This document shows, piece after piece, positions 22,345 through 32,433 of a stretch of DNA of 64,000 bases. The DNA lies in assembly GCA_903898675.1 (NCBI GenBank), contig CAIUGM010000036.1, forward strand, positions 62,001 through 126,000, given 5' to 3'. Position 1 is the first letter of the stretch. Each line of letters begins with the position of its first letter. The DNA comes from an uncultured Verrucomicrobiota bacterium (GTDB lineage: Bacteria > Verrucomicrobiota > Verrucomicrobiia > Opitutales > Opitutaceae). The position numbers and the translations under genes are program-made. Under the pieces are notes generated by a model. It searched no databases, was not told the origin of the DNA, and worked only from the letters and a program-made list of their open reading frames with translations.

Positions 22345-25300
22345 TTAGAACTTCTTGCTGAGCGAGACGTAGATGTAGCGACCGACTGAGTCGTACAGGA
22401 AGCTCGGATAGCCCGTGGAGTTGTTACCCGAACCGTAGGCGACCGGCGGCGCCTTGTTGAAGGCGTTCTGCACCCCGAGCGTCAGCTTGGTGTCGCGCAG
22501 GTAGGAACCGAGCTCGCCGTGGATCGTGTAGATGAACTGGGCATCCCAGGTGACCGTCGAGGCGACCTTGAAGAGGTCACCATTCAGATCGTAGTCTTGG
22601 AAGCCATCGGTGAAGATGGCCGAGACACTGGCACCGAAGCTCTTGTAAGCCCAGTCCACCGTGCCACGACCCTTCCAGCGGAGGTAGCCGTCCTCGGCGT
22701 TGCCACCGGAGGCGTCCTGATTGACGAATTCAAACAGGGGCGTGCCCGGGAGGGAGGCCGACTTGAAGGACTGCAGGTAGCTGGCCGCGACCGCGTAGTT
22801 GAAGCGACCGAAGCTGTCCGTCTTCTGCAGGTAGGAGGTCGAGATATCGACACCCTTCGCGATCGTCTTACCCGCATTCAAGTAGGGCGAGATGATCTGC
22901 TCAACGTTGCCGCCGGCATCGAAGAGGATTTGCTCACCCGTGGCCAAGCCACCCGGCTTCGCAACGCCCTGGGCGTCGTGGCCGAAGTAGCGATCAAGGG
23001 TGTTCTGGAGGTCAACGGAGACCGTGCCGTCACGCTCCACCTTCCACCAGTCGACCGCGATCGTGAAGCCTTCCAAGTGGAAGATCTTCGGGGTCCAGAC
23101 GACACCGAAGGTCATCGAGTTTGTGGACTCCGACTTCAGGAGCCGGTTGCCCTTCACGATCGTGGGGGTCTCCTGCAGCGTCGCACCCGTGCGCGGGTCC
23201 GTCACGCCAAGGAGGCTGGCGATGTTGCCGCCGTAGAGCTGATAGAGCGACGGCTGGCGGATGCCCTTGCCGTAAGAACCACGCACCACAAGGGTGTCGT
23301 CGAACGGCTTCCAGAGGATGCCGAATTTCGGCACCACATGGGTCTCGCTGTTGGTGAGGAAGTCCTCGTAGCGGGCCGCGGCATTGAAGCTCAGGTCATG
23401 CACACCGACGACGTTCATCTTGGTGCTGACAAGCGGCACCTGGACTTCGGCGTAAACGGCGCCGACCTTGCGGCGGGCGGTGGTGGTGGCGGCAGCCGAG
23501 CTGCCGATCGTGTCACCCAGCTGGTTGAGCGAGTCGGGCGACTGCGTAAGCTGCTCATCGCGGTAATCAACACCGGCGGCGAAGCCCGCGTCACCGGCCG
23601 GAACCGTGAAGAGCGTCGGATTACTGATACCGAAGTAGAGATTGCCGAGGGATGAAACATCGAAGTCCTTCACCCGTGAGGTTGCATAAGCAACCACGGC
23701 CTGGTTGGACGCGATCGGGTTGCCATAGTAGCCGAACGGATTGTAGGCCGTGGTCGTGCCGATGTAGCTGGCGCTCGTCGGATTGAAGATCGGGTCGGCC
23801 GAGTTCAGCACCTTGTTGAAGCGCGAGGTCGAGACCAGGGTGTCATCCGTGTGGAGGGCCACCTGGCTGTAGCGGAAGCCCATGTCGGCGCTCCAGTTCT
23901 CGAGGAAGTTATCGGCGCGGATACCGGTCGTCACCATGAAGGCGTCGTTGGTGTCGCGGAAGATACGGTCACCGAAGTCAGCCAGACGGAAGCGCGTGCC
24001 GTCCGTGATGTCCTGATTGAACGGATTATTTGAGTTGTAGGCACCGTTGGGAGCCGCGCGCTGCACATTGCCATTGGCATCCACCGTCGTGCCGACGCTG
24101 GCAGACCAACCGGCGGGCAACGGCGTACCAGCAGCGACCTGCTGAACGGCCGTACCCCTGACGATCGAGAGGATCGGGTTCGCCGTACGGGCGGGAATGA
24201 TCAATGACGTCTGGCCGGGGGTGATGAAGCTGCCGGTGGCGGAAGGCGCCAGGCGGTTCTCCGTGTAGTTCCGCTGGAACGAACCATCATAGTAGAACTT
24301 GATGTTGTCCGTGCCGAAGATCTTGCGGTCACCATTGATGATCATGCCATAGCGGAGCGACTCCGGATACGAGCTCGACCACTGGTTGTAGTTGGTCACA
24401 GAGCTACGACCGTTGCTATAGATGTACTGGTTCGCCGGGGTCGTACCGTTGTTGGTGCTGCCCGTCACACGATTGCCGTTCGGGTCGGTGTGGTTGCCGC
24501 CAGCCGCGCTCGGGAAGGCACCGGGGGTACCGAAGAACACAAGCTTGGTGGCGCCCACGCCGGCGGGACGCGTGCCAGGCGCGAGGCCCAGGGCATCATC
24601 AACGGCGAGGAGCCCGATCTGTGCGTTGATCGGGGAGGAGTTCGAGCTCAGGAACGGAGGAACCGCCGAGTAGCTGCGGTCGCGGTTGGCGATGCCACCG
24701 CGGCTGTAGAAGTTGAACCCGACGAGGATGCTGCCCTTGTCGTTCGCCACGCCCGTCGTGATGCTGCCGGTGAAGCCGGAAGAGTCCTTCTGGGTCGTAT
24801 TGCCGTAGTTCAGGTTGACCTCGGTCCCCTCGTAATTCTTGCGGAGGATGATGTTGATGACACCGGCGACGGCGTCAGCACCGTAGACGGCGGAGGCGCC
24901 GTCCTTCAGGACTTCGATGCGCTCCACGGCCTGCAGCGGGATCGTGTTCAGGTCGACGAAGGCGGTCGTGCCGCCCGAGCCCTGCGGATAAGTTGCCACG
25001 CGGTGGCCGTTGATCAGCACCAGGGTCGCTTCCGGCCCGAGGCCGTGCAGCGAGGTCGAGGAGGCCGACGGCGTGAAGCCCGTCGCGTTGTTCGACAGCG
25101 GCACCGAGCCACCGTTCGACACCGTGATCTTCTGCAGCAGGTCGGCCGCCGTCTGGTAGCCGGTCTGGTCGATCGCCTTGCGATCGAGGATCACGACCGG
25201 GAAGGTACCGGCCTCAACGGCCGTCTCGGTCGTCGGGATGTTGGATCCGGTGACCACAAACTTGTCCAGTTTCACGGACTGGTCGGTGGTGGAGGCATCT

Positions 25301-25401
25301 GCTGCCTGAGCAAAAGCGGCCTGGGCCGCGAACATCGAAAGCCCTGCGCCAATAATCAGCGCCAAAGGCTTCCGTAGGTTTCTTACGGAGCTATTGTTCA
25401 T
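22345..25401 (-). CDS. TonB-dependent receptor (paralogue of 1160..4129)
   Basis: VKLDKFVVTGSNIPTTETA...GLGPEATLVLINGHRVATYPQGSGGTTAFVDLNTIPLQAVERIEVLKDGASAVYGADAVAGVINIILRKNYEG...YIYVSLSKKF. Confidence 0.94.
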   Translation of the reverse strand: MNNSSVRNLRKPLALIIGAGLSMFAAQAAFAQAADASTTDQSVKLDKFVVTGSNIPTTETAVEAGTFPVVILDRKAIDQTGYQTAADLLQKITVSNGGSVPLSNNATGFTPSASSTSLHGLGPEATLVLINGHRVATYPQGSGGTTAFVDLNTIPLQAVERIEVLKDGASAVYGADAVAGVINIILRKNYEGTEVNLNYGNTTQKDSSGFTGSITTGVANDKGSILVGFNFYSRGGIANRDRSYSAVPPFLSSNSSPINAQIGLLAVDDALGLAPGTRPAGVGATKLVFFGTPGAFPSAAGGNHTDPNGNRVTGSTNNGTTPANQYIYSNGRSSVTNYNQWSSSYPESLRYGMIINGDRKIFGTDNIKFYYDGSFQRNYTENRLAPSATGSFITPGQTSLIIPARTANPILSIVRGTAVQQVAAGTPLPAGWSASVGTTVDANGNVQRAAPNGAYNSNNPFNQDITDGTRFRLADFGDRIFRDTNDAFMVTTGIRADNFLENWSADMGFRYSQVALHTDDTLVSTSRFNKVLNSADPIFNPTSASYIGTTTAYNPFGYYGNPIASNQAVVAYATSRVKDFDVSSLGNLYFGISNPTLFTVPAGDAGFAAGVDYRDEQLTQSPDSLNQLGDTIGSSAAATTTARRKVGAVYAEVQVPLVSTKMNVVGVHDLSFNAAARYEDFLTNSETHVVPKFGILWKPFDDTLVVRGSYGKGIRQPSLYQLYGGNIASLLGVTDPRTGATLQETPTIVKGNRLLKSESTNSMTFGVVWTPKIFHLEGFTIAVDWWKVERDGTVSVDLQNTLDRYFGHDAQGVAKPGGLATGEQILFDAGGNVEQIISPYLNAGKTIAKGVDISTSYLQKTDSFGRFNYAVAASYLQSFKSASLPGTPLFEFVNQDASGGNAEDGYLRWKGRGTVDWAYKSFGASVSAIFTDGFQDYDLNGDLFKVASTVTWDAQFIYTIHGELGSYLRDTKLTLGVQNAFNKAPPVAYGSGNNSTGYPSFLYDSVGRYIYVSLSKKF

Positions 25402-25722
25402 AGTTCTGGTGTGTTGTGTTGGTAGGAAACTACCCGTAACCGGCTAATTTCTTGCGGCGAATGGAGCATTTTCAACGCCGAGATTCAATAAATATTTGCG
25501 CAACAATTTTACATCCATTGGCATGATATATCGTAAGTCGATGGAGTGTAATATTATATGAGCTTTGTCCTGTAATGTCCCTGTAAAATAGCCCATTTGG
25601 GCTAAGCCGTAACCCGCCGAACGAGCCTCAAAATCACCCGCAATTTGCGTTCTCAAATTGATGAACTGGGCTAAACGTAAATGCAGGCGGTGCTGCTCTA
25701 CCGCCTCATAACAGCGAGGGAT

Positions 25723-27048
25723 ATGACACTTTATATGACACTTAACCGAACCCATGACCCTGCCAAATGCAGTTGGGTTGAGTCAGCCAACGGGACGGCA
25801 AGTGACTTTCCCCTGCAAAACCTGCCCTATGGGATTTTTAGCACCCGCCAAAATTCTGCCCCTCGGGTTGGGGTCGCCATCGGTGATCAAATCCTTGATC
25901 TGGCCGCCATAGCGGCGACTGACCTGCTGCCGATCTCGACAAGATCCACCCTGCTGCAGCCAAACCTCAATGGCCTGATGGCAAATGGCCCTGCAGCATT
26001 AAGTGAACTACGCGGACGGTTGAGCGACCTGCTGGGAGCCGACTCCTGCCCAGCCTTGGTTCGAGCCCGACTGCAGCCCTGCCTGATGCCGATGGCTGAA
26101 GCCACGATGCTGCTTCCTGCCAATATCCGCGGATACACCGACTTCTATGCGTCGATCAGCCACGCCAAGAACGTCGGTTCAATGTTCCGCCCCGACCAAC
26201 CACTGCTGCCGAACTATGAGTGGGTACCGGTCGGTTACCATGGCCGCAGCTCGTCAATTCAAGCCAACGGCAGCCCGATCCGACGACCCAAGGGCCAGTG
26301 CAAACCTCTGGGCGCCACGGCACCCGAGTTCGGTCCGTCCCGGGAACTCGACTATGAACTCGAGCTTGGAGCCTTCGTTAGCCTCGGTAACGCCCTCGGC
26401 GAGCCCATCCCCCTGGCCCAGGCGTCCGATCATCTTTTCGGCGTGATCCTGCTGAACGACTGGTCGGCCCGCGATATCCAGCAGTGGGAGTATCAGCCAC
26501 TGGGACCGTTTCTCGCCAAAAACTTTGCCACCACGATTTCGCCATGGGTCGTTACCATGGAAGCACTGGCGCCGTTCCGGGGACCAGCGTTAGCCCGCCC
26601 TCCGGGCGCGCCCGCGCCCCTGCCCTACCTTGCCGATCCAAGTGACCAGGCAAGCGGAGGCCTGGATATCACGGTGGAAGCATGGCTTCAGACCGGAAAA
26701 ATGCGCGAACGCGGGCAACTGCCCTGTCCCCTCTCCTCCGGCAGCTTCCAGACGATGTATTGGACACTGGCCCAATTGCTGACCCACCACGCCAGCAACG
26801 GCTGCAATCTGCAACCGGGCGACCTGCTGGGCAGCGGCACCATCTCGGGAGAAACGAAGGCTTCGCGCGGCTGCCTGCTGGAACTCACTTCGCGCGGCAC
26901 CGCTCCGCTCATCCTGCCCGACGGCGAACAGCGCAGGTTCCTGGAGGACGGCGATGAGGTCATCCTCCGCGGTTATTGTGAGCGCCCTGGTGCCCGGCGG
27001 ATTGGCCTGGGGGAATGTCGCGGACTCGTGATTCCGGCCCGGCCTTGA
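25723..27048 (+). CDS. fahA: fumarylacetoacetase
   Basis: LPYGIFSTRQNSAPRVGVAIGDQILDLA...DFYASISHAKNVGSMFRPDQPLLPNYEWVPVGYHGRSSSI...DYELELGAFVSLGNALGEPIPLAQASDHLFGVILLNDWSARDIQQWEYQPLGPFLAKNFATTISPWVV. Start ambiguous (25681, 25723 or 25735). Confidence 0.92.
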   Translation: MTLYMTLNRTHDPAKCSWVESANGTASDFPLQNLPYGIFSTRQNSAPRVGVAIGDQILDLAAIAATDLLPISTRSTLLQPNLNGLMANGPAALSELRGRLSDLLGADSCPALVRARLQPCLMPMAEATMLLPANIRGYTDFYASISHAKNVGSMFRPDQPLLPNYEWVPVGYHGRSSSIQANGSPIRRPKGQCKPLGATAPEFGPSRELDYELELGAFVSLGNALGEPIPLAQASDHLFGVILLNDWSARDIQQWEYQPLGPFLAKNFATTISPWVVTMEALAPFRGPALARPPGAPAPLPYLADPSDQASGGLDITVEAWLQTGKMRERGQLPCPLSSGSFQTMYWTLAQLLTHHASNGCNLQPGDLLGSGTISGETKASRGCLLELTSRGTAPLILPDGEQRRFLEDGDEVILRGYCERPGARRIGLGECRGLVIPARP

Positions 27049-27146
27049 TTCCGGACGGCTCAGCCCGCGGAGTGGGTACTTGATCGCTGGAGTCTCGCCT
27101 TGGAATGAATTCACCTCCAAATTCCGCCTACCCTCCTCTGACCCTT

Positions 27147-27626
27147 ATGCTCAATCGCATCACGACCACCCTTGCCCTCTGCCTCGCCTTGGCCGCTTCC
27201 GTGCACGCGGCCCCCGATCGGGAAAAGCTGAAAGGCGAGGTCGCCGCCATGGAGGATGCCTTTTGCTCCATGGCGAAGGAGAAAGGCCTGCTCGCCGCAT
27301 TTTCCCATTTTGCCGCGCCTGACGTCGCGTTCATCGACACCGATCCCCGCAAATACCGCGGGGCCGAGGCGGTGCTCAAGCGCATCGGTCCCGACACCCC
27401 GGGCGTGTCACTCACCTGGTCCGCCCTCTTCACCGACGTGTCTGACGACGGCACGCTGGGCTACAACTACGGCCGCTACGAATTCCGCGGTCCCGGCCCG
27501 GACGGCAAGGAGCACGTCGGCTCCGGATTCTTCCTGACCATCTGGAAACGCCAACCCGACGGCTCCTGGAAGTATGTCATGGATACGGGCGCTCCGGACC
27601 GGCCGCCGGCCAAGCCCGCCAACTGA
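27147..27626 (+). CDS. secreted SnoaL/DUF4440-like protein
   Basis: Signal peptide MLNRITTTLALCLALAASVHA; NTF2-like pattern AMEDAFCSMAKEKGLLAAFSHFAAPDVAFID...GFFLTIWKRQPDGSWKYVMDTG. Confidence 0.75.
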   Translation: MLNRITTTLALCLALAASVHAAPDREKLKGEVAAMEDAFCSMAKEKGLLAAFSHFAAPDVAFIDTDPRKYRGAEAVLKRIGPDTPGVSLTWSALFTDVSDDGTLGYNYGRYEFRGPGPDGKEHVGSGFFLTIWKRQPDGSWKYVMDTGAPDRPPAKPAN

Positions 27627-27641
27627 ACTCGCCGGCCGGGA

Positions 27642-28779
27642 TCAGAGCCTCGCCTTGATTTTCTGCGCGAAGCCGAGCGCCATGTCGGCATCGCGGGCTG
27701 TGACCGTGAAGTGCCCCATCTTGCGGCCCGGCCTCGGTTCCGACTTGCCGTAAAGATGCAACCGCACGGCGGGCTCCGCCAGCAACCCATCCCACCTGGG
27801 CTCGCCGCTGGCCCACGCGTCCCCGAGGAGGTTGACCATCACCACCGGCGAAAGCAGCCGCGGATCGCCGAGGGGCAGTCCGCAGATGGCCCGCACCTGC
27901 TGCTCAAACTGCGAGGTCGCGCACGCATCGATGGTGTAGTGCCCGCTGTTGTGCGTCCGCGGGGCGAGTTCATTGACCAGCACCGCGCCTTCGCGGGTCA
28001 CGAACATCTCGACCCCCATCACGCCGACGAGGCCGATCTTCTCGGCGATAAGCCGCGCCATTTTCTCCGCAGCCGTCGCGGTTTCGGGCGCCACGCGCGC
28101 CGGCGCGATCGAAAAATCCAGGATGTGGTTGGTGTGGATGTTCTCCACGAGCGGGAAAACCCGGATGGCCGCCTTCGCCGAACGCGCCATCACCACGGAG
28201 ACCTCGCAGGCAAAATCGATCCATTGTTCGATCACGCACGCCTGGCCGGCAAAGGCCTTTTGCGCGACCGCGATATCCACCTCCTCGCGCACCTTGACCT
28301 GTCCCTTTCCGTCGTAGCCGAAATCCGCGGTTTTCACCACGCAGGGCAGGCCGACTTCGCGGATCCCGGCGGCCACGTCGCCCCCGGCCGCCACCTCGGC
28401 AAAACGGGCGTGCGGAAATCCATTTTGCTTCAGCCAGTTTTTTTCCCGCGAGCGGTTCTGACAGGTCTCGAGCACCTGCCAGGACGGGTGCAGCTGGGTC
28501 AGGCCCTCGATCGCGCGCAGCGGGGCGGCCGGCACGTTTTCAAATTCATACGTCACCACGTCGCACCCGCGGGCAAAGGCGCTCAGCGCCACCAGATCCT
28601 CGTAGGCCGCGTTGACCTCCAGGTGCGCCACGGCGCCCGCCGGGGAGTTGGCCTGCGGTTCAAAGATATGTACGCGGTACCCGAGTCGGGTCGCCGCCTG
28701 CGCCAGCATACGGCCGAGCTGGCCGCCGCCGAGAACGCCGATGGTTCCGCCCGGCAGGACTGTCTTGGCCGGCACGCTC
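27642..28779 (-). CDS. purK: 5-(carboxyamino)imidazole ribonucleotide synthase
   Basis: TIGVLGGGQLGRMLAQAATRLGYRVHIFEP...ENVPAAPLRAIEG...FGYDGKGQVKV...NELAPRTHNSGHYTIDACATSQFEQQVRAICGLPLG. GTG start overlaps the purE stop. Confidence 0.95.
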
Positions 28780-29266
28780 ACGGCAGCTTGGCTTTCAACA
28801 CCTTCGCCGTCTGCGCCACCCGGAATTTCTTCCAAGCCTGGCGTGTTTTCCCGTCACCCTGCGCCAGCAGCGAGGCGGCAAAGAGCGCGGCGTTGATCGC
28901 CCCGGGTTTGCCGATCGCGAACGTCGCCACCGGCACACCGCCCGGCATCTGCGCGATGGAGAGAAGCGAATCAAGCCCGTGCAGTGCCTTGGACTCCACC
29001 GGCACGCCGAGCACCGGCAGCATGGTGAGCGAGGCGACCATGCCCGGGAGATGCGCGGCCCCACCCGCCCCGGCAATGACCAGCCGGAGCCCGCGGCGTT
29101 CGGCCGATTCCGCGTAGCTGACCATGAGCTTCGGGGTGCGGTGCGCACTGATGACGCGTTTTTCGAAGGGCACCTTGAGGGCGGTGAGCGTCGCGGCCGT
29201 GTGCTGCATCGTCTCCCAGTCAGAGGAGCTGCCCATGATGATCCCGACGAGTGGTGAAGAAGCCAT
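28778..29266 (-). CDS. purE: 5-(carboxyamino)imidazole ribonucleotide mutase
   Basis: [21 protein letters not shown]...[10 protein letters not shown]...[57 protein letters not shown]. Confidence 0.96.
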   Translation of the reverse strand: MASSPLVGIIMGSSSDWETMQHTAATLTALKVPFEKRVISAHRTPKLMVSYAESAERRGLRLVIAGAGGAAHLPGMVASLTMLPVLGVPVESKALHGLDSLLSIAQMPGGVPVATFAIGKPGAINAALFAASLLAQGDGKTRQAWKKFRVAQTAKVLKAKLP

Positions 29267-29312
29267 AAGCGGTAAGCTTAAGGCTGTAAGGTTAAGGCGC
29301 GGTGTCCAGCAA

Positions 29313-29342
29313 ACGAAAAGGCCGGGCCTGTTGCCCGGCCTT
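29313..29342 (-). terminator. terminator hairpin between purE and RDD gene
   Basis: AAGGCCGGGC-ctgtt-GCCCGGCCTT; minus-strand 3' side TTTTCGTTT. Confidence 0.75.
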
Positions 29343-29361
29343 CGCTTACCGCTGGAAGCTT

Positions 29362-31095
29362 TTAAAGCAGGGACGTGCCCTTCGGCACCTTGACGATCGT
29401 GGTGCCGGCAATCTTGTCGTGCCACGATTGCCGCTGGTCATCGAAGGCCACCCAGATGAAGCCGAGCCCGGCCACCGCGAGGGAGAGAAACGCGCCCAGG
29501 GCGCGCACCAAGGCGACACTCCAGTCCATGGGACGGTCGTCGACCCGCACCACCTTCAGGCCGCAGATGATCCCGCCAATGGTCGTGCCCTTGGTGGCCC
29601 ACATGATAACGCAATAGACAGAATACCAAAAGGGGAAGACCCCGCCAAAATGAGACCAAACACTGTGCAATGCGCCGAACATCATGCCGACAAGCACCAT
29701 GTCCAGCAGACCGGCCAGAAGCCTGATCCAGAAACCGGCACGCGGCAGGGTAACCGCGGAAATAATCGGCGGCAGTGAGGGTATCACTGGCGTAACCGGA
29801 CCATCGGCCACCACCGGCGGCGGCACGGAAGATCCAAGCGCAACGGAAGCCGCAGCTGCCGCCGCCCGGTTGCTCTTGGAGGTAAGGATGAGGGTGTAGA
29901 GGACGACCCCAAGACCCAGCACGCCGAGCAGCTTGTACACCACAAAACCCAGGACCGGCACGGTATAGAGCAGGAGCACAATCGCTCCGCCTAACAGCAC
30001 CCCAAGCACCGGCTGGGTGGGCGAACTGTTGCGGAAAGGCCGGATGATGCAACGGCCGAGCCAGGCCAGCATCACTGCTTTGCCAAATAATCCAGCCAGG
30101 AACAAACCGAGGGTGAAAGCCGGGATCAGCACAAACCCGATGCCGATAAACAGCGTAAAGATGAGCAGCAGGTAAGCCACCGGCGTGAGCAGCAGGGCCA
30201 GCAGGGCCGATAAGATGGATTTGCCGGGCCGCTCCTCGAGCGTCTCCACACATTTCGTCACGGTGCCGGGCGCGATCAGGGCCAGCAGGACGTAAAGGCC
30301 AAGGTAGGCCAGGGCGATACACCAAGCCCAGGTCAGGTGCGGCCCGAAGGCCAGCGGGCGTCCATACAAGAGGCACTGTTCAAACCAGGCATGCAGTCCG
30401 TCGAAGTTGAGGTAATGGCCGCCGATTGCGACATTCTGCACATCGCCGTTCAAGACGGACTTGGGGTCGCGTTTCACTTCCCCACCCACACAGACGATCT
30501 GTCCATCGACCACGGCGTCGGGCCCGAGCTCGATATTGCCCATGACTGCAACCACCTCGCCCTGAACGTGGCCATTGATATAGACGTTCCCCAAGACGGC
30601 GACGGCGGCATCACCCACGCTGCCGCCGGTCACCCGGGTGCTGCCGAGCACCGAAACGACCGCACCGGTCACGTCACCCGCCGAGGTCGAGGAACCAAGG
30701 ACGGAAACCACCGCGTCCGCCTTTTCACCGGCGGCCAGCGTGCTGTCCTGACCAAAACCCACCCGCTGATTGTCGCTGCCACCGTGGCGGTGCTGATGGT
30801 GATGGCTCGTTTTTTCGGGCTGCACGGCCGGAGCCGGCTCGTCCTGACCGGCTGGTTCGTCTTTTTCCTCGTCCTTTGCCTCGATCGCCGGCTGGTCCGC
30901 CGCGGGCTTGATTGCAGCCGGGTTCGCTTCAGGTGGCACGGCTTTCGCCGGTTCGGCCTCGGCCGCCGGGGTCGCTGCGACGGGGGTTTTATTTTCTGCC
31001 GGGGGAGCAGCGTCCTCAGCGCGCAGCGCCGGCTGGACAGCCAGGGTCAGGGTCAGCCAGAGGGAGCAGAGGATCGCGGTCGGTTTAAATTTCAT
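29362..31095 (-). CDS. chimeric envelope protein: signal peptide + A/P/E-rich linker + bactofilin-like beta-helix + TM + RDD domain
   Basis: [87 protein letters not shown] repeats; C-terminal [21 protein letters not shown]...[38 protein letters not shown] (RDD). Confidence 0.85.
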   Translation of the reverse strand: MKFKPTAILCSLWLTLTLAVQPALRAEDAAPPAENKTPVAATPAAEAEPAKAVPPEANPAAIKPAADQPAIEAKDEEKDEPAGQDEPAPAVQPEKTSHHHQHRHGGSDNQRVGFGQDSTLAAGEKADAVVSVLGSSTSAGDVTGAVVSVLGSTRVTGGSVGDAAVAVLGNVYINGHVQGEVVAVMGNIELGPDAVVDGQIVCVGGEVKRDPKSVLNGDVQNVAIGGHYLNFDGLHAWFEQCLLYGRPLAFGPHLTWAWCIALAYLGLYVLLALIAPGTVTKCVETLEERPGKSILSALLALLLTPVAYLLLIFTLFIGIGFVLIPAFTLGLFLAGLFGKAVMLAWLGRCIIRPFRNSSPTQPVLGVLLGGAIVLLLYTVPVLGFVVYKLLGVLGLGVVLYTLILTSKSNRAAAAAASVALGSSVPPPVVADGPVTPVIPSLPPIISAVTLPRAGFWIRLLAGLLDMVLVGMMFGALHSVWSHFGGVFPFWYSVYCVIMWATKGTTIGGIICGLKVVRVDDRPMDWSVALVRALGAFLSLAVAGLGFIWVAFDDQRQSWHDKIAGTTIVKVPKGTSLL

Positions 31096-31107
31096 GTCGG
31101 GAAAGGG

Positions 31108-31704
31108 TCAGTTATTGCGGTACAGCGTCCGATAAGCGGCGGCGCCGAGACCAAAGAAGGTGGCGTAGAGTGCAGCCATGAGCGCCAGGCCGCCGTAGAG
31201 CCAGAGCGACGGGATGCCGCTGATGACCTGGCTGCCGAACTCGGCAATCCAGGCCACCGTGTGATAGAGCTTGGTGAACAAACTGAATCGCTCGCCAGCC
31301 TGCGCCACTACTGCGCTCTTATCCAGGCCGTTGAAACCCAGATAAAATCCGGCGATGAGCGTTCCGGAGACGCCGGTGGCCACCGCGAGAAAGACCGCCC
31401 GGATGGCGGCGGGCCAGTAGCTCCACGACTTGTGGTACCACGGAATCATCGCCCGCTGTTCCAGGGCGGCCAAAACGCGCGACTCCAGCGTGCGGGGGGC
31501 GCGACGCAGGGGCAGCGCGCGCAGTTCGCGGCCGACGAGTTGCTCCAGGTGCTCGGGCGCCATCGCCGGCCGGGCCGGGCGCGCTTCCAAGGCCGCCTGC
31601 AGGCGGGCCTCGAACCCCGGCGGGGCCTTGCGCGGCGGCAGCGCGCGCAGCTCGCGGTGGATGAATTGCTCGAGTTCCTCTGGCGTCATTTTTTTCATGG
31701 CCAT
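31108..31704 (-). CDS. membrane protein with duplicated N-terminal motif; candidate anti-sigma factor
   Basis: Two tandem LEQ(F/L)(I/V)xRELRALPxRxAPxxxExRxxAALExR units then 2 TM helices; directly downstream of ECF sigma gene. Confidence 0.65.
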   Translation of the reverse strand: MAMKKMTPEELEQFIHRELRALPPRKAPPGFEARLQAALEARPARPAMAPEHLEQLVGRELRALPLRRAPRTLESRVLAALEQRAMIPWYHKSWSYWPAAIRAVFLAVATGVSGTLIAGFYLGFNGLDKSAVVAQAGERFSLFTKLYHTVAWIAEFGSQVISGIPSLWLYGGLALMAALYATFFGLGAAAYRTLYRNN

Positions 31705-31707
31705 GGC

Positions 31708-32262
31708 TCAGCTTTCAAATTGTTCATGGGCGCTGCCGCTGCGCACCAGGATCTTGGCCAGCGCTTCGCGGCCACGGAGGATGTCGGTCTTGACCTTGCT
31801 GAGTGAAACGCCGGTCTTCCGGGCGATATCCTCATAAGGCAGTTCTTCGAAATGGTAGAGGACCAGCGGGACGCGCTGGTGGTCGGGCAGTTTCTCCAAG
31901 GCTCGCTCCACCCACTCGCGGCGCTCGGCCGAGTCGACGCCGGAAAAAAAGGTGTCGGGGGCGGCAAACTCGACTTCCTTCTCCACGCCCTCGTCGTTCT
32001 TGTGCACGATATCCGAAAAGAACGTCCAGCGCTTCTTGTACCGCTGGATGTGGTTGATCGAAAGATTCGTGGCGACAGTCTTGAGCCAGCCACCGGCGGT
32101 GGGACTGGTCCGCAGGTTGTCGAAGTGCTCATGGGCCTTGAGGAAGACGTCCTGGGCAATGTCCTCCGCCTGCGTCTCGTTGCCGATTAGTCGCACCGCG
32201 GTGGAATAGACCATGTCTTGGTAGTTGCGCATGAACGTGGTGAAGTCAGTCGGGGACGTCAT
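31708..32262 (-). CDS. ECF-type RNA polymerase sigma factor
   Basis: DMVYSTAVRLIGNETQAEDIAQDVFLKAHEHFDNLR...GGWLKTVATNLSINHIQRYKKRW...LEKLPDHQRVPLVLYHFEELPYEDIARKTGVSLSKVKTDILRGREALAKIL. Confidence 0.93.
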   Translation of the reverse strand: MTSPTDFTTFMRNYQDMVYSTAVRLIGNETQAEDIAQDVFLKAHEHFDNLRTSPTAGGWLKTVATNLSINHIQRYKKRWTFFSDIVHKNDEGVEKEVEFAAPDTFFSGVDSAERREWVERALEKLPDHQRVPLVLYHFEELPYEDIARKTGVSLSKVKTDILRGREALAKILVRSGSAHEQFES

Positions 32263-32433
32263 CCCCTGGGGTGGAGCTTGCACTGGATGATCTTCATTCA
32301 CGCTAATAACACGGCGCGGGCGGCCAAGTTGCAGAATCTTCCTGCCACGCAAACCACGAGCCGCCAAGTCCATAAGCCGGCCGCCCCGGCCCCGACCGGG
32401 AAACTTTCGCCGGTCGCGGCGCGCCCGGGTCGC

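Noticed and set aside
25444-25755. 103-aa minus-strand ORF in the AT-rich gap between TonB receptor 2 and fahA
   Set aside because: No signal, no domain, overlaps the divergent promoter region; probably non-coding.
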